A stretch of DNA of 14,509 nt from Acidobacteriota bacterium (GCA_023441255.1 JAEZPW010000299.1:1-14509), one strand, 5' to 3'. Counted from the first letter of the stretch, positions 4,508-13,178 are shown. Notes: a model not told the origin generated them from the sequence alone. Program-made: numbers and translations.

Positions 4508-6682
4508 ATGAAGGACTCACCAGAAGAGATTCGAAGTGCCAGAGTGCTCGACTCTGGTGTCCAGCCAGCAGCAACAGGGTATGGACTTAAGTCCATGTTG
4601 GGGGAAGCAGCTGGGGTAAGCGCGGCTACCGACGGCAGGTATCAAGCTCTGCTTCGAATCTCCAGCGCTATAGCCGAGCAGCCCTCATTGAATGCCGTCC
4701 TTGGCAGCCTCCGTGCCGTCTTGTCTAATATCGCCGCGTTTGACTCGGTCGATCTCTTTCTTCTGAGTGATGACAATCAAACCTTGCACCTGATCGCCTT
4801 CGACCGCTCTCCGGACCTTCCCGGCGCTAACTTAGGAACGACAGTGGCGAGTACGATTTCAGTTGTGGACCGGGTCATCAACCAACAACAAATGGTGTAT
4901 ATCGCCGATTTGGCGAGGGAGTTATCGAACATTCCTGAATTCGCTTCGCTGGCATCGAGGATCGGTTCGCGGAACGGCTATGTGTTTCCCGTTTCCACCT
5001 CGCGACGGCGCTTCGGTTTGCTGTTCTTCGGGAAGGCACAGGGCCAGGAGGTTGCTCCTGAAGACATGGAGCTGATGGGCTCCGTTGCTTCGCACGTTGC
5101 CATCGCGGTTGAGAGCGCGCTCGCCATTGACCGCGCCGAGCATTACCAACGTGACCTCGCCAAACAACGCGATCGTCTTCGCCTGCTTCTCGAAATCAAC
5201 AACCACCTCGTCTCAAAACTCGACATTAACGATTTGTTTTGCGCTGCGTCAGCTTCGATCCGCGCTTACTTCGGCAGCGACTTAACTGGGTTCTGGGTCG
5301 TAGACAAGGAATCGAATCGGCTGCAAAGAATGGCACTGGATTTCCCGGCCACCAAGGGCTTTTTGGCGGAGACTGACATAACCGAATTACGGGAGCAGGA
5401 TTGGGAGAAACTGCGTGCCCACCGTGCCGAAATATGGTCAGCCGTGGAGATCGACGAACTTCCGTCTCGGATAGCGGCAACTCTCAGGGCCGAGTCTATC
5501 GTGTCGGTCGCTGCCGCCCCAATGGTCACTGGTAGTGGCCCGCTGGGTCTGCTCGCAATGGGCAGCCGTAAAGCCAGCCAATTCGGCCAACATGACTTGG
5601 ATCTCCTGTCGCAGATCAGCGTCCAAATCTCGCTCGCGCTCGATAACGCGCTCGCGTATGGCCGTCTTGGCGCATCAGCCGCGCGCCTGGAAGAGGAACG
5701 GCTTTATCTTGAATCGGAAATCAGGTCCGAATACAACTTCGATGACATTGTTGGAAAAAGCCCTGCCCTCCGGAAGGTGTTGGATCAGATCGCTATCGTG
5801 GCTCCGACAGATTCGACGGTGCTTCTCCATGGCGAGACCGGTACTGGGAAAGAATTGGTCGCAAGAGCGCTTCACAGCCTGAGTCCCCGGCGCAGTCGAA
5901 CTTTCGTACGCCTGAACTGCGCCGCTATTCCATCCGGGTTGGTCGAAAGTGAGCTGTTCGGACATGAAAAGGGCGCGTTCACTGGCGCCCTGATGCAGAA
6001 GCGTGGCCGCTTCGAAATTGCCGATCACGGCACACTCTTTCTGGACGAGATCGGCGACATCACTCTGGATCTCCAACCGAAGTTGCTTCGGGCACTGCAG
6101 GAGCACGAATTCGAACGGCTGGGCAGCACGCGAACCATCCACGTGGATGTCCGCTTGATAGCGGCAACCCATCGGGATCTGCCGGCCATGATTCAAGAAG
6201 GGAAGTTCCGCGAGGACCTCTTCTATCGTCTAAACGTATTTCCAATTGAGATTCCTCCGCTTCGAGAGCGACGCGAGGACATCCCGCTCCTCGTCCACTA
6301 CTTTGTAGCAAGGCTCTCCCGCCGAATGCAGAAACACATCGCATCGATACCAAAGGCGGCAATGGACGCCCTGGCGAACGCAACGTGGCCGGGCAACATA
6401 AGAGAGCTCGAAAACTTCGTCGAACGCGGCGTCATTCTCTCCTCAGGTGACCAGCTTTCCGTGCCTCTGGACGAATTGGCACGATCGGCTACGGGACGCA
6501 GATCAAATCCTGGTTCGACATTTCAGGACGCGGAAAGGCAAGCGATCATTGACGCGCTGAAGGCCTGCTCGGGAAGGATCGCCGGCAATCGCGGCGCTGC
6601 AGAACGCCTTGGGCTGAAACGAACAACTCTTCAGAATAAAATGCGCCGTCTGAACATAACTCGCTCTGATTATTCCCAGTAA
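4508..6682 (+). CDS. Sigma-54-dependent activator, GAF-GAF-AAA+-Fis (FhlA type)
   Basis: A 724-aa enhancer-binding protein that hydrolyses ATP to open sigma-54 promoters. Two GAF sensory domains come first (about residues 47-205 and 225-380), then a coiled linker. The AAA+ domain (about 415-640) has Walker A GETGTGKE at 442-449, the sigma-54-contacting GAFTGA loop at 489-494 and Walker B GTLFLDE at 508-514. A Fis-type helix-turn-helix ends the protein (about 690-716, NRGAAERLGLKRTTLQNKM). All key residues are present, so it should be active. There is no receiver domain, so the signal is expected to be a small ligand or redox cue bound by a GAF domain rather than a kinase. The start is uncertain: the ATG at 4508 lacks a good ribosome site, and an in-frame ATG at 4415 is possible. 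Two sigma-54 promoters flank it, at 2803 and 6941. Confidence 0.93.
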   Translation: MKDSPEEIRSARVLDSGVQPAATGYGLKSMLGEAAGVSAATDGRYQALLRISSAIAEQPSLNAVLGSLRAVLSNIAAFDSVDLFLLSDDNQTLHLIAFDRSPDLPGANLGTTVASTISVVDRVINQQQMVYIADLARELSNIPEFASLASRIGSRNGYVFPVSTSRRRFGLLFFGKAQGQEVAPEDMELMGSVASHVAIAVESALAIDRAEHYQRDLAKQRDRLRLLLEINNHLVSKLDINDLFCAASASIRAYFGSDLTGFWVVDKESNRLQRMALDFPATKGFLAETDITELREQDWEKLRAHRAEIWSAVEIDELPSRIAATLRAESIVSVAAAPMVTGSGPLGLLAMGSRKASQFGQHDLDLLSQISVQISLALDNALAYGRLGASAARLEEERLYLESEIRSEYNFDDIVGKSPALRKVLDQIAIVAPTDSTVLLHGETGTGKELVARALHSLSPRRSRTFVRLNCAAIPSGLVESELFGHEKGAFTGALMQKRGRFEIADHGTLFLDEIGDITLDLQPKLLRALQEHEFERLGSTRTIHVDVRLIAATHRDLPAMIQEGKFREDLFYRLNVFPIEIPPLRERREDIPLLVHYFVARLSRRMQKHIASIPKAAMDALANATWPGNIRELENFVERGVILSSGDQLSVPLDELARSATGRRSNPGSTFQDAERQAIIDALKACSGRIAGNRGAAERLGLKRTTLQNKMRRLNITRSDYSQ

Positions 6683-6860
6683 CACGCCGGCGCGCACCAC
6701 CTGGAAATGATGGCCGCGTGCGCTGGTCCACATCGCCTATTCCCAATGAGTGCCCACCCGAAAGTCTAAGCCAGCGTTGAGCGCCCATACCTCCGCGTGT
6801 GCTTCTCGCAACTTCTCATGGCAATTCGTCTCTGACCAACTCACGTCAGCGCTCTGCCGC

Positions 6861-6882
6861 TGTTGCCCACATATCGGCAGCA
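6861..6882. promoter_or_regulatory. Inverted repeat, candidate activator site for the efflux operon
   Basis: TGTTGCC (6861-6867) and GGCAGCA (6876-6882) are an inverted repeat with one mismatch and an 8-base spacer. A second, perfect pair overlaps it: CTGCCG (6854-6859) and CGGCAG (6875-6880). The centre is about 95 bases before the predicted sigma-54 start, a normal place for a Fis-type activator dimer. The arms share the GGCAG/CTGCC core with the repeat region at 2719-2748, but not the same geometry. Confidence 0.35.
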
Positions 6883-6913
6883 ACCGTCGTCGAGTCTGGC
6901 CGCCTGTGCCTAG

Positions 6914-6926
6914 GATCAATGACTTG
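6914..6926 (+). promoter_or_regulatory. IHF-like site upstream of the efflux promoter
   Basis: GATCAATGACTTG matches WATCAA-N4-TTR at eight of nine fixed positions; only the first base deviates. It is centred about 46 bases before the predicted start, between the inverted repeat and the -24 element, where IHF bends DNA to bring the activator to sigma-54 polymerase. The inner ten bases are the same as at 2779-2788. Confidence 0.6.
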
Positions 6927-6940
6927 CATATTCCCGGCCT

Positions 6941-6956
6941 TGGCACACCACCTGCA
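6941..6956 (+). promoter_or_regulatory. Sigma-54 promoter of the efflux operon
   Basis: TGGCACACCACCTGCA matches TGGCACG-N4-TTGCA at ten of twelve fixed positions. GG (6942-6943) and GC (6954-6955) are ten bases apart as required. The predicted start is about 6967, leaving a 119-base leader before the TolC-like gene. Together with the adjacent activator gene this is the best-supported regulatory site in the window. Confidence 0.75.
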
Positions 6957-7010
6957 TTACTAGCGACCGTTAATGGGCGAGCTGATTTCGGCTGGTCCTG
7001 AAAAGCAAGC

Positions 7011-7050
7011 GAGCTGGCTGTCCCATGAGTAGTCCGCCTCTAGCCAGCTT
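7011..7050 (+). other. Hairpin in the leader of the efflux transcript
   Basis: AGCTGGCT (7012-7019) and AGCCAGCT (7042-7049) pair perfectly, extended by a G-U pair at each end to ten pairs with a 20-base loop. It ends 35 bases before the start codon of the TolC-like gene. GCGAGCTG occurs again at 6978-6985, so an alternative pairing of the right arm with that copy is conceivable. It may affect mRNA stability or translation; no known riboswitch class is recognised. Confidence 0.4.
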
Positions 7051-7085
7051 CGCGCCGACTGCAAAAAACAGAGAGAGTTCCTGCG

Positions 7086-8441
7086 ATGAGATTCCCGATA
7101 GTTGTTTTGTTCATCCTCGGTCTGGCATGTCCTTTCCTGATGCTTGCGCAGCCCCAAGCCGCGTCATCGGCACAGGACGTCCAGGTCCTGACGCTGGAAG
7201 ATGCCGTATCGCTTGCGCTGAGGAGTAACCGCCTGGTAAAGAACGCCGATCTGGAGGCAAAGAAGTTCGACTCCCGGGTAGCCACAGCGCGCACTCGGCG
7301 ATTGCCCAATATGCAAGTTGCAGTTCTGGGCGGCGAGTTGCTGCAACCGTTTGACTACACGTTCAAGAAAGGTACCTTTGGAACCTATTCCAATACCGGG
7401 CCGATACCAGGTAGCGATACCAAGGTCCACAACCCCGCGAATTTCACGGCGTACATAACTGGCGGCATTCACGAACCTCTGTTGCAACAGTACAAAATTG
7501 GCCTTGGCATCCGTGCAACAGAGATCGGGCGCCAGATCGCTCGTGAAGATGTCCGCGCCGAGCGCATGAGAATCGCCGCCGAAGTACGAAACGCATATTT
7601 CGATCTGGTGGCCACGCAGGCCGGTGTCGACGCAGCGCGTGAACAGGTCAAGACGCTGAAAGAAGCACAACGTGTCACGACTGAATACAGGACGCAAGAA
7701 GCAGTGCTACGCGCTGACGCATTGGATGTCGATGCCCGTCTGGCCAAGAGCGTGTATGACCTGTCTGTCGCCGAAAATGGGCTCGCAACGGAGCGTGAAC
7801 ACCTGAATCAATTGTTAGGCCGCGATCTCACCACAGACTTTCGCGTTGTTGACACACCCGAGGACAATGCCCCAGACCTGAATCTTGCATCCGCGCGCCA
7901 GCAAGCTTTGGAAAGTCGCCCCGAGATTAGACAGGCCCACCTCAAGCAGAAGCAGGCGGAATACGATCGGCGCATCGCCAAAGCCGAGTACATTCCCGAC
8001 CTCAGCTTATCCGTGCAGTATCTCGGGCTGCAAAACGTCGAGGTGCTGCCCGCGAATGTCGCAGTGGCCGGTTTCCTCTTCACTTGGGAGCCGTTCGACT
8101 GGGGACGTAAACGAAACAACGTGGCCGAGAAGACAAGGACGGTCGAACAGGCTCGTAATGGCGCACAAGAGACTGAATCGCAGATCGCCGTTGAAGTCGG
8201 AGCGAAATACCGGAAGTGGCAAGAGGCTTCGTTGCTGCTGAAGGCGTCTCGGATCACGCAGCAGGCGTCTGCCGAAAAGCTCCGAGTCACGGGAACCAAG
8301 TACAAGGAGCAGGCAGCGCTCATAAAGGATCTGCTTCAGGCGCACGCTCAGAGCACGGAAGCGGACTATCAGTACCAGCGGGCACTCTCGTCGTACTGGA
8401 GTGCTTTTGCGGAATTGCGTCGGGCGATGGGAGAAGAATGA
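7086..8441 (+). CDS. TolC-family outer-membrane efflux protein
   Basis: The 451-aa product begins with a signal peptide (hydrophobic core at residues 4-20, MRFPIVVLFILGLAC) and then shows the duplicated TolC/OEP layout. The first repeat starts with LTLEDAVSLALRSNR and the second with LNLASARQQALESRPEIR. Each half has long coiled helices (EVRNAYFDLVATQAGVDAAR and later SQIAVEVGAKYRKW) and short strands for the barrel. Length and layout are normal for the family. The protein should form the trimeric outer-membrane duct through which the pump encoded downstream expels its substrate. It is the first gene after the sigma-54 promoter at 6941; GAGAG eight bases before the ATG serves as ribosome site. 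The adaptor gene starts one base after its stop, so the genes are translated as one unit. Confidence 0.9.
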   Translation: MRFPIVVLFILGLACPFLMLAQPQAASSAQDVQVLTLEDAVSLALRSNRLVKNADLEAKKFDSRVATARTRRLPNMQVAVLGGELLQPFDYTFKKGTFGTYSNTGPIPGSDTKVHNPANFTAYITGGIHEPLLQQYKIGLGIRATEIGRQIAREDVRAERMRIAAEVRNAYFDLVATQAGVDAAREQVKTLKEAQRVTTEYRTQEAVLRADALDVDARLAKSVYDLSVAENGLATEREHLNQLLGRDLTTDFRVVDTPEDNAPDLNLASARQQALESRPEIRQAHLKQKQAEYDRRIAKAEYIPDLSLSVQYLGLQNVEVLPANVAVAGFLFTWEPFDWGRKRNNVAEKTRTVEQARNGAQETESQIAVEVGAKYRKWQEASLLLKASRITQQASAEKLRVTGTKYKEQAALIKDLLQAHAQSTEADYQYQRALSSYWSAFAELRRAMGEE

Positions 8442-8442
8442 C

Positions 8443-9579
8443 ATGAACAAACTAATGACAATAGCTTCGGCCGCAGTGGTCATGGCAGCAGCAGCGGTAA
8501 TGGCAGGCTGTGCATCGCACGAGCGCATTGAACAGCCCCCACAAGGAGTTCAGGCACGGCTGATCCAGCCGCAGTCCAGCACCGGTGACGCAGGCCTGCG
8601 CTTCTCGGCCGTGGTGACGCCCGATTCACAAGTTCCGTTGGGGTTCAGGATTCCCGGTTACGTCACAGCGCTCAAACAGGTGCGCGGGCAGGACGGCAGA
8701 ATGCGCGATATCGCAGAAGGCGATGCCGTCCCCAAGGGCACGGTGCTCGTTCGCATCCGTCCGTCTGAATACGAAGAGAAGGTACACCAGGCTTCATCGC
8801 AGGTCGAAGCCGCTCAAGCAGCTGCGCAGAGGGCCACGTTCGATTTTGAGCGGGCAAAGCGGCTCTACGACAGCCAGAGCATGACGAAGCCGGAGTTCGA
8901 TGCCGCCAAAGCGCAGTACGACGCGGCGCAGGCTGAGGTTCGAGCCGCCCGCGCCGGAACCAGTGAGGCACAGATCGCGTTGCGCGATACGTCTTTAGTG
9001 GCTCCTTTCAATGGAGACATCGTCAAGAAGAACGTGGAACTCGGAGCGTTCGTCGGTCCCGGATCGTCCGTGTTTGCGATCGCCAACACGGACCTGGTGA
9101 AGATCGTCATTGGCGTGCCGGACACGACCGTTCGGACGCTGAAGCTCGGCCAACCGGTCGAGGTTACGGTCGAGGCGATTCCCAATCGTACGTTCCACGC
9201 GCGTATCAGCCGCATCGCGTCAGCGGCAGATCCCACGACACGCAACTTCGAAGTCGAAGTTGCAATTCCGAACCGCGATCACCTGCTGAAAGTCGGCATG
9301 ATCGGTTCGCTGCAGTTCGCGAACAGCGGAACCGTTAAGCAGGACGCATCACTCATGATCCCGATTTCGTCCATGGTTCAATCGGCGGACGGAAAATATG
9401 GCGTCTTCGTTGTGTCTCAGTCCGGCTCGGGAGAGATCGCCCGGTTGCGAAACGTAGAAATCGGGGTCGTTAACGGAAGCGACATAAAGGTAGTAAGCGG
9501 TTTGGCCACTGGGGACAGGGTCATCACCGACGGCGCAAATCTGCTCAAGGACGGACAGCGGGTGGAGGTTCTGAAGTGA
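8443..9579 (+). CDS. RND efflux periplasmic adaptor (membrane fusion lipoprotein)
   Basis: The 378-aa product starts with a lipoprotein signal ending AVMAGC, so Cys23 should be lipidated and anchor the protein to the inner membrane. Then follow the parts of an AcrA/HlyD-type adaptor: a split lipoyl half (GYVTALKQVRGQDGRMRDIAEGD), an alpha-hairpin of Ala/Glu-rich helices (about residues 105-170, SSQVEAAQAAAQRATFDFER), the second lipoyl half (LVAPFNGDIVKKNVELGAFV), and a beta-barrel and membrane-proximal domain (VPDTTVRTLKLGQPVEV onward). It bridges the RND pump and the TolC-like duct. The ATG at 8443 is chosen because GGGAGAAGAA lies just upstream and it gives a clean lipoprotein signal; an in-frame ATG at 8401 lies inside the previous gene. 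The stop overlaps the GTG of the pump gene. Confidence 0.9.
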   Translation: MNKLMTIASAAVVMAAAAVMAGCASHERIEQPPQGVQARLIQPQSSTGDAGLRFSAVVTPDSQVPLGFRIPGYVTALKQVRGQDGRMRDIAEGDAVPKGTVLVRIRPSEYEEKVHQASSQVEAAQAAAQRATFDFERAKRLYDSQSMTKPEFDAAKAQYDAAQAEVRAARAGTSEAQIALRDTSLVAPFNGDIVKKNVELGAFVGPGSSVFAIANTDLVKIVIGVPDTTVRTLKLGQPVEVTVEAIPNRTFHARISRIASAADPTTRNFEVEVAIPNRDHLLKVGMIGSLQFANSGTVKQDASLMIPISSMVQSADGKYGVFVVSQSGSGEIARLRNVEIGVVNGSDIKVVSGLATGDRVITDGANLLKDGQRVEVLK

Positions 9580-12500
9580 AAGCCGAGAAGTTCAACAGCA
9601 ATCGAAACATAGCGCGTTTCTTCACGCAGAACCGCCAGATCGCGTGGGTCGCCTTGTTGGCGACGCTGGCCTGGGGCGTGTTCGGTTACATGAACATGCC
9701 CAAGCGGAAAGATCCCGACATACCTGTGCGCATTGCCCTCGCAATCTGCCCGTGGCCAGGAATTTCTGCAAACAAAGTCGAGCAGTTGGTCACGCGGAAG
9801 ATCGAACAGGCCGCGACTGGAAACACCAAGGTGGACCGCGTCGAATCGAACACGCAGGACAACATCTCCGTTGTGACGGTCAGGCTGCTCGACAGCATCT
9901 CGAATACGAAGCAGGAATTCCAGGATATCGGGCAGCGCTTGGCGCAGATCAATGACCTTCCGCAGGGTGCGGGGCCGATCACATGGATCAGCGACTTCGG
10001 CGACACCGCGGCACTCATGCTCACCGTCGCCAGTCCGCCGGTCTCCGATATAGAAATCGGCTTGCGCGGTCGCGGCGTGCGCGAAGCCATCGAGAAAGCG
10101 CGTGGTGGAGCGGCGAACCGGGTATCTGTCCTGTATTGCTACCCGGCGTCGGTCTCGCCGGCGGTCGTTCAGCGGCCATTCAAAATCTTCGGCGATCAAG
10201 CCCAGCGCGACGGCGTGGCACGAGATGTCCGTCCGGTGTCCGTGGGCAGTTGCTCCGGCATAGACTTCGCAACAACGAAGTCGGAGGACGAGATCCGCGC
10301 TTACGGGCAGCAGTTTGTCGAGAAGAGGCTCCAGGAATATGACTTCCACCCTGACTCGTGGGGGCCGATCATCATCCGCGATCCGCAACAGTCGAAGGAA
10401 CGCATCGCGGAGGTGGCCAGCGATCGCTACTCCTATCGGCAGCTTGATGACTACACCGATCTGATTCAACGCACGCTGCAACGGGTACCAGAGGTATCGA
10501 AAGTTCAGCGCGCCGGCGTCTTGGGTGAGGAAATCTACCTGGAGTACTCGGATGACCGGCTGGCGGCGTTCAAAATGCAGCCGACGAAGTTGAAAGACAT
10601 CCTGGGTGCGCGAAACATAACCGCTCCCGGCGGGCAGGTCCAAACACAGTCGAGGAACGTGCTCGTCGACCCGACAGCCGAGTTCAAGAGCACGAAGGAA
10701 ATCGGGGACGTACTGGTTGGGTCATCAAGCACTGGAGTGCCAGTCTACTTGCGCGACCTCGTCGACGTGTCACGAGGCTACCAGAGCCCGACGCGTTACT
10801 TGAACTACATGACCTACCGCGATGCGAACGGCAAATGGCATCGCAACCGTGCAATTACCCTCGCCGTCCAGATGAGGTCGGGAGAGCAGATTTTCAAGTT
10901 CGGAGAAGCAGTCGACAAGGCGCTTGCTACCGTGCGTCCGCAACTGCCTGCCGACCTCATATTGGCTCGCACCTCGGACCAGCCGAAACAGGTGAAGGAA
11001 CTCGTCACTCTGCTGATGTCGAGTCTCTATGAGGCGATTGTCCTTGTAGTCGTCGTCGCACTGGTCGGCTTTTGGGACTGGCGTGCCGCCGCGTTGATGG
11101 CTGCATCAATTCCGTTGACTCTGGCGATGACCTTCGGTATTGTCCGCGTCCTCGGAATCGACATTCAACAGGTATCGATCGCGACGCTGATCATAGCTCT
11201 GGGCTTGCTCGTGGATATGCCTGTGGTGGCTGGCGACGCCATCAAACGCGAGTTGGCCTCAGGCTCACCAAGAGAGCTTGCGTCCTGGATTGGGCCGACG
11301 AAGCTGGCAAAAGCCATTGTGTTCGCCACCATCACGAACATCGTCGCCTATCTGCCGTTCCTCATGCTGACCGGCGACACGTATTTCTTCCTGTACAGTT
11401 TGCCGATCGTGATGACCTGCACGCTGGTGGCGTCCGTGATCGTGTCGTTCACGTTCATGCCCTTGATTGCCTACTATCTGATTAAGCCGCCGAAGAAGGC
11501 GGAAGAGCCGATGGCGCAGCGGCGTACTCACGGGTTTCCAGGTTTCTACTACCGAGTCGGAGGCTTTTGCCTTGGCCACCGTTGGGGCGTTTTCGGGTGC
11601 TCACTGTTGTTCCTGGTTTTAGGGTGGTTCCTGTTCACGAGGCTGCATCCGCAGTTCTTCCCGAAGGACCTGTCCTACCTCTCTTACGTGGATGTCTGGC
11701 TTCCTCCAGACGCACCCTTGGGAGCGACAGACGCTGCCGCGAAGCGAGCCGAAACTGTCATCCGCGAAGAGGCGGAGCGGTTTGGCAAGGAACATCACCA
11801 TAAAGACGTCTTGAAAAGCGTCACTACTTTTGCTGGCGGCGGCGGTCCGCGCTTCTGGTTCTCGGTGGACCCGGAGCAACAGCAGCTCAATTACGCGCAG
11901 CTCCTCGTCGAAGTGACTGACAAACACTTGACCAACGAGTTTGTCGGTCCCTTGCAGACGGCGCTGAGTCGCGATGTGCCTGGAGCACGTGTTGACGTTC
12001 GCCAACTCGAAACAGGCAAACCTGTCGGGATCCCCATTTCGATCCGGATTTCCGGTGCGGATGAAAACGTCCTGCACCAGCTCTCCAGCGAGATGCAGGC
12101 GATGTTCCGTGGTTCGCCAAACGCGGCGCGTGTACGCGACGACTGGGGTGAACCCGCTATGGGCGTCCGCTTGAAGGTCGATCCCGATCGCGCGAACCTC
12201 TCCGGCGTCACGAACCTTGACGTTGCACTCTCCTCTACAGCTGCGATGACCGGATTGCCTGTCTCCACCTACCGCGAACTGGACAAGCAGATTCCCATTG
12301 CGGCGCGCTTACGAATGGAGGAGCGTGCTGGACTATCTGACGTTCAGAACACTTACGTCTACTCCTCGACCAGCAATCAACGGGTCCCTCTGCGGCAAGT
12401 ATCAGAGGTCACCACTGAGATGAAGATTCCCAAAATCAAACGCCGTAACCAGTTCCGCACGGTCACCGTATCCGCGTTCCCAGTACCGGGTGTGTTGCCG

Positions 12501-13178
12501 TCTCAAGTCCTCACGCCCCTGCTGCCGAAGATTCAGGATTTCCAGAAACGCCTTCCCCCGGGCTATTTCCTTGAATTTGGCGGCGAGTACGAAGAGCAGG
12601 TGAAGGGGTTCAAACAACTGAGCGTTGTGATGGCCGTTTCTGTAATGCTCATCTACATCGCCCTGGTTCTGCAGTTCAAGAACGCGATCAAGCCGTTCCT
12701 CGTCTTTGCTGCGATTCCGTATGGAATGACGGGAGCATTCGCCGGTCTCGTCATCATGGGTCAGCCATTCGGATTCATGGGCTTCCTGGGGGTGGCGAGC
12801 CTTGTGGGCGTAATCGTCAGCCACGTGATCGTGCTCTTCGACTTCATCGAAGAAGCACACGAGCGAGGAGAGCCTTTGCGCCAAGCACTGCTCGACGCCG
12901 GCATTGTCCGACTGCGCCCAGTGATGATTACGGTCGGCGCAACCGTGCTCGGACTCGTGCCTCTTGCCATGCACGGAGGTCCGCTCTGGGAGCCACTTTG
13001 CTACGCCCAGATCGGCGGCCTCACTGTCGCAACATTCGTGACTCTACTGCTTGTGCCGGTGCTGTATTCAATCTTCGTATTGGATTTAAAGCTGATCAAG
13101 TGGGAGTCGAAGGAAGACGAACCAGTTCTCCCGAAACCAGGACAGCCACAGGCTGAGGTCGTGGGCGCCTCAAGTTGA
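9576..13178 (+). CDS. RND-family efflux pump, long form (1200 aa)
   Basis: The inner-membrane pump of the tripartite system, driven by proton influx. Start is GTG in a GTGA overlap with the adaptor, backed by GGAGG seven bases upstream. TM1 (about residues 22-40) is followed by a periplasmic region, a TM2-TM6 block (about 475-640), TM7 (about 668-690), a second periplasmic region, and TM8-TM12 (about 1010-1180). At 1200 aa it is about 150 longer than AcrB-type pumps. Most of the excess is a stretch of about 130 residues (155-283) between LTVASP and YSYRQLDDYTDL, where AcrB has only a short loop. TM4 reads GLLVDMPVVAGD, keeping Asp547 (AcrB Asp407) but with Met548 in place of Asp408. In TM10 the AcrB Lys940 position is Ser1082, followed by His1083. 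The substrate cannot be deduced. Confidence 0.9.
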   Translation: MKAEKFNSNRNIARFFTQNRQIAWVALLATLAWGVFGYMNMPKRKDPDIPVRIALAICPWPGISANKVEQLVTRKIEQAATGNTKVDRVESNTQDNISVVTVRLLDSISNTKQEFQDIGQRLAQINDLPQGAGPITWISDFGDTAALMLTVASPPVSDIEIGLRGRGVREAIEKARGGAANRVSVLYCYPASVSPAVVQRPFKIFGDQAQRDGVARDVRPVSVGSCSGIDFATTKSEDEIRAYGQQFVEKRLQEYDFHPDSWGPIIIRDPQQSKERIAEVASDRYSYRQLDDYTDLIQRTLQRVPEVSKVQRAGVLGEEIYLEYSDDRLAAFKMQPTKLKDILGARNITAPGGQVQTQSRNVLVDPTAEFKSTKEIGDVLVGSSSTGVPVYLRDLVDVSRGYQSPTRYLNYMTYRDANGKWHRNRAITLAVQMRSGEQIFKFGEAVDKALATVRPQLPADLILARTSDQPKQVKELVTLLMSSLYEAIVLVVVVALVGFWDWRAAALMAASIPLTLAMTFGIVRVLGIDIQQVSIATLIIALGLLVDMPVVAGDAIKRELASGSPRELASWIGPTKLAKAIVFATITNIVAYLPFLMLTGDTYFFLYSLPIVMTCTLVASVIVSFTFMPLIAYYLIKPPKKAEEPMAQRRTHGFPGFYYRVGGFCLGHRWGVFGCSLLFLVLGWFLFTRLHPQFFPKDLSYLSYVDVWLPPDAPLGATDAAAKRAETVIREEAERFGKEHHHKDVLKSVTTFAGGGGPRFWFSVDPEQQQLNYAQLLVEVTDKHLTNEFVGPLQTALSRDVPGARVDVRQLETGKPVGIPISIRISGADENVLHQLSSEMQAMFRGSPNAARVRDDWGEPAMGVRLKVDPDRANLSGVTNLDVALSSTAAMTGLPVSTYRELDKQIPIAARLRMEERAGLSDVQNTYVYSSTSNQRVPLRQVSEVTTEMKIPKIKRRNQFRTVTVSAFPVPGVLPSQVLTPLLPKIQDFQKRLPPGYFLEFGGEYEEQVKGFKQLSVVMAVSVMLIYIALVLQFKNAIKPFLVFAAIPYGMTGAFAGLVIMGQPFGFMGFLGVASLVGVIVSHVIVLFDFIEEAHERGEPLRQALLDAGIVRLRPVMITVGATVLGLVPLAMHGGPLWEPLCYAQIGGLTVATFVTLLLVPVLYSIFVLDLKLIKWESKEDEPVLPKPGQPQAEVVGASS

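Larger units (their letters stand above)
6683..7085 (+). other. Regulatory gap before the efflux operon
   Basis: A 403-base non-coding stretch. It contains, in order, an inverted repeat (6861-6882), an IHF-like site (6914-6926), a strong sigma-54 promoter (6941-6956) and a hairpin in the predicted 119-base leader (7011-7050). No terminator with a T-tract was seen after the activator gene. Open frames here have no recognisable product. Confidence 0.7.

Noticed and set aside
9947..9959. ATCAATGACCTT resembling the IHF-like core
   Set aside because: It lies inside the pump coding sequence (codons for QINDLP) with no promoter nearby, and the TT spacing is one base off.
9417..10643. A 408-codon open frame on the minus strand
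   Set aside because: It lies entirely opposite the adaptor and pump genes, its product shows no recognisable domain, and long antisense frames are common opposite GC-rich genes.
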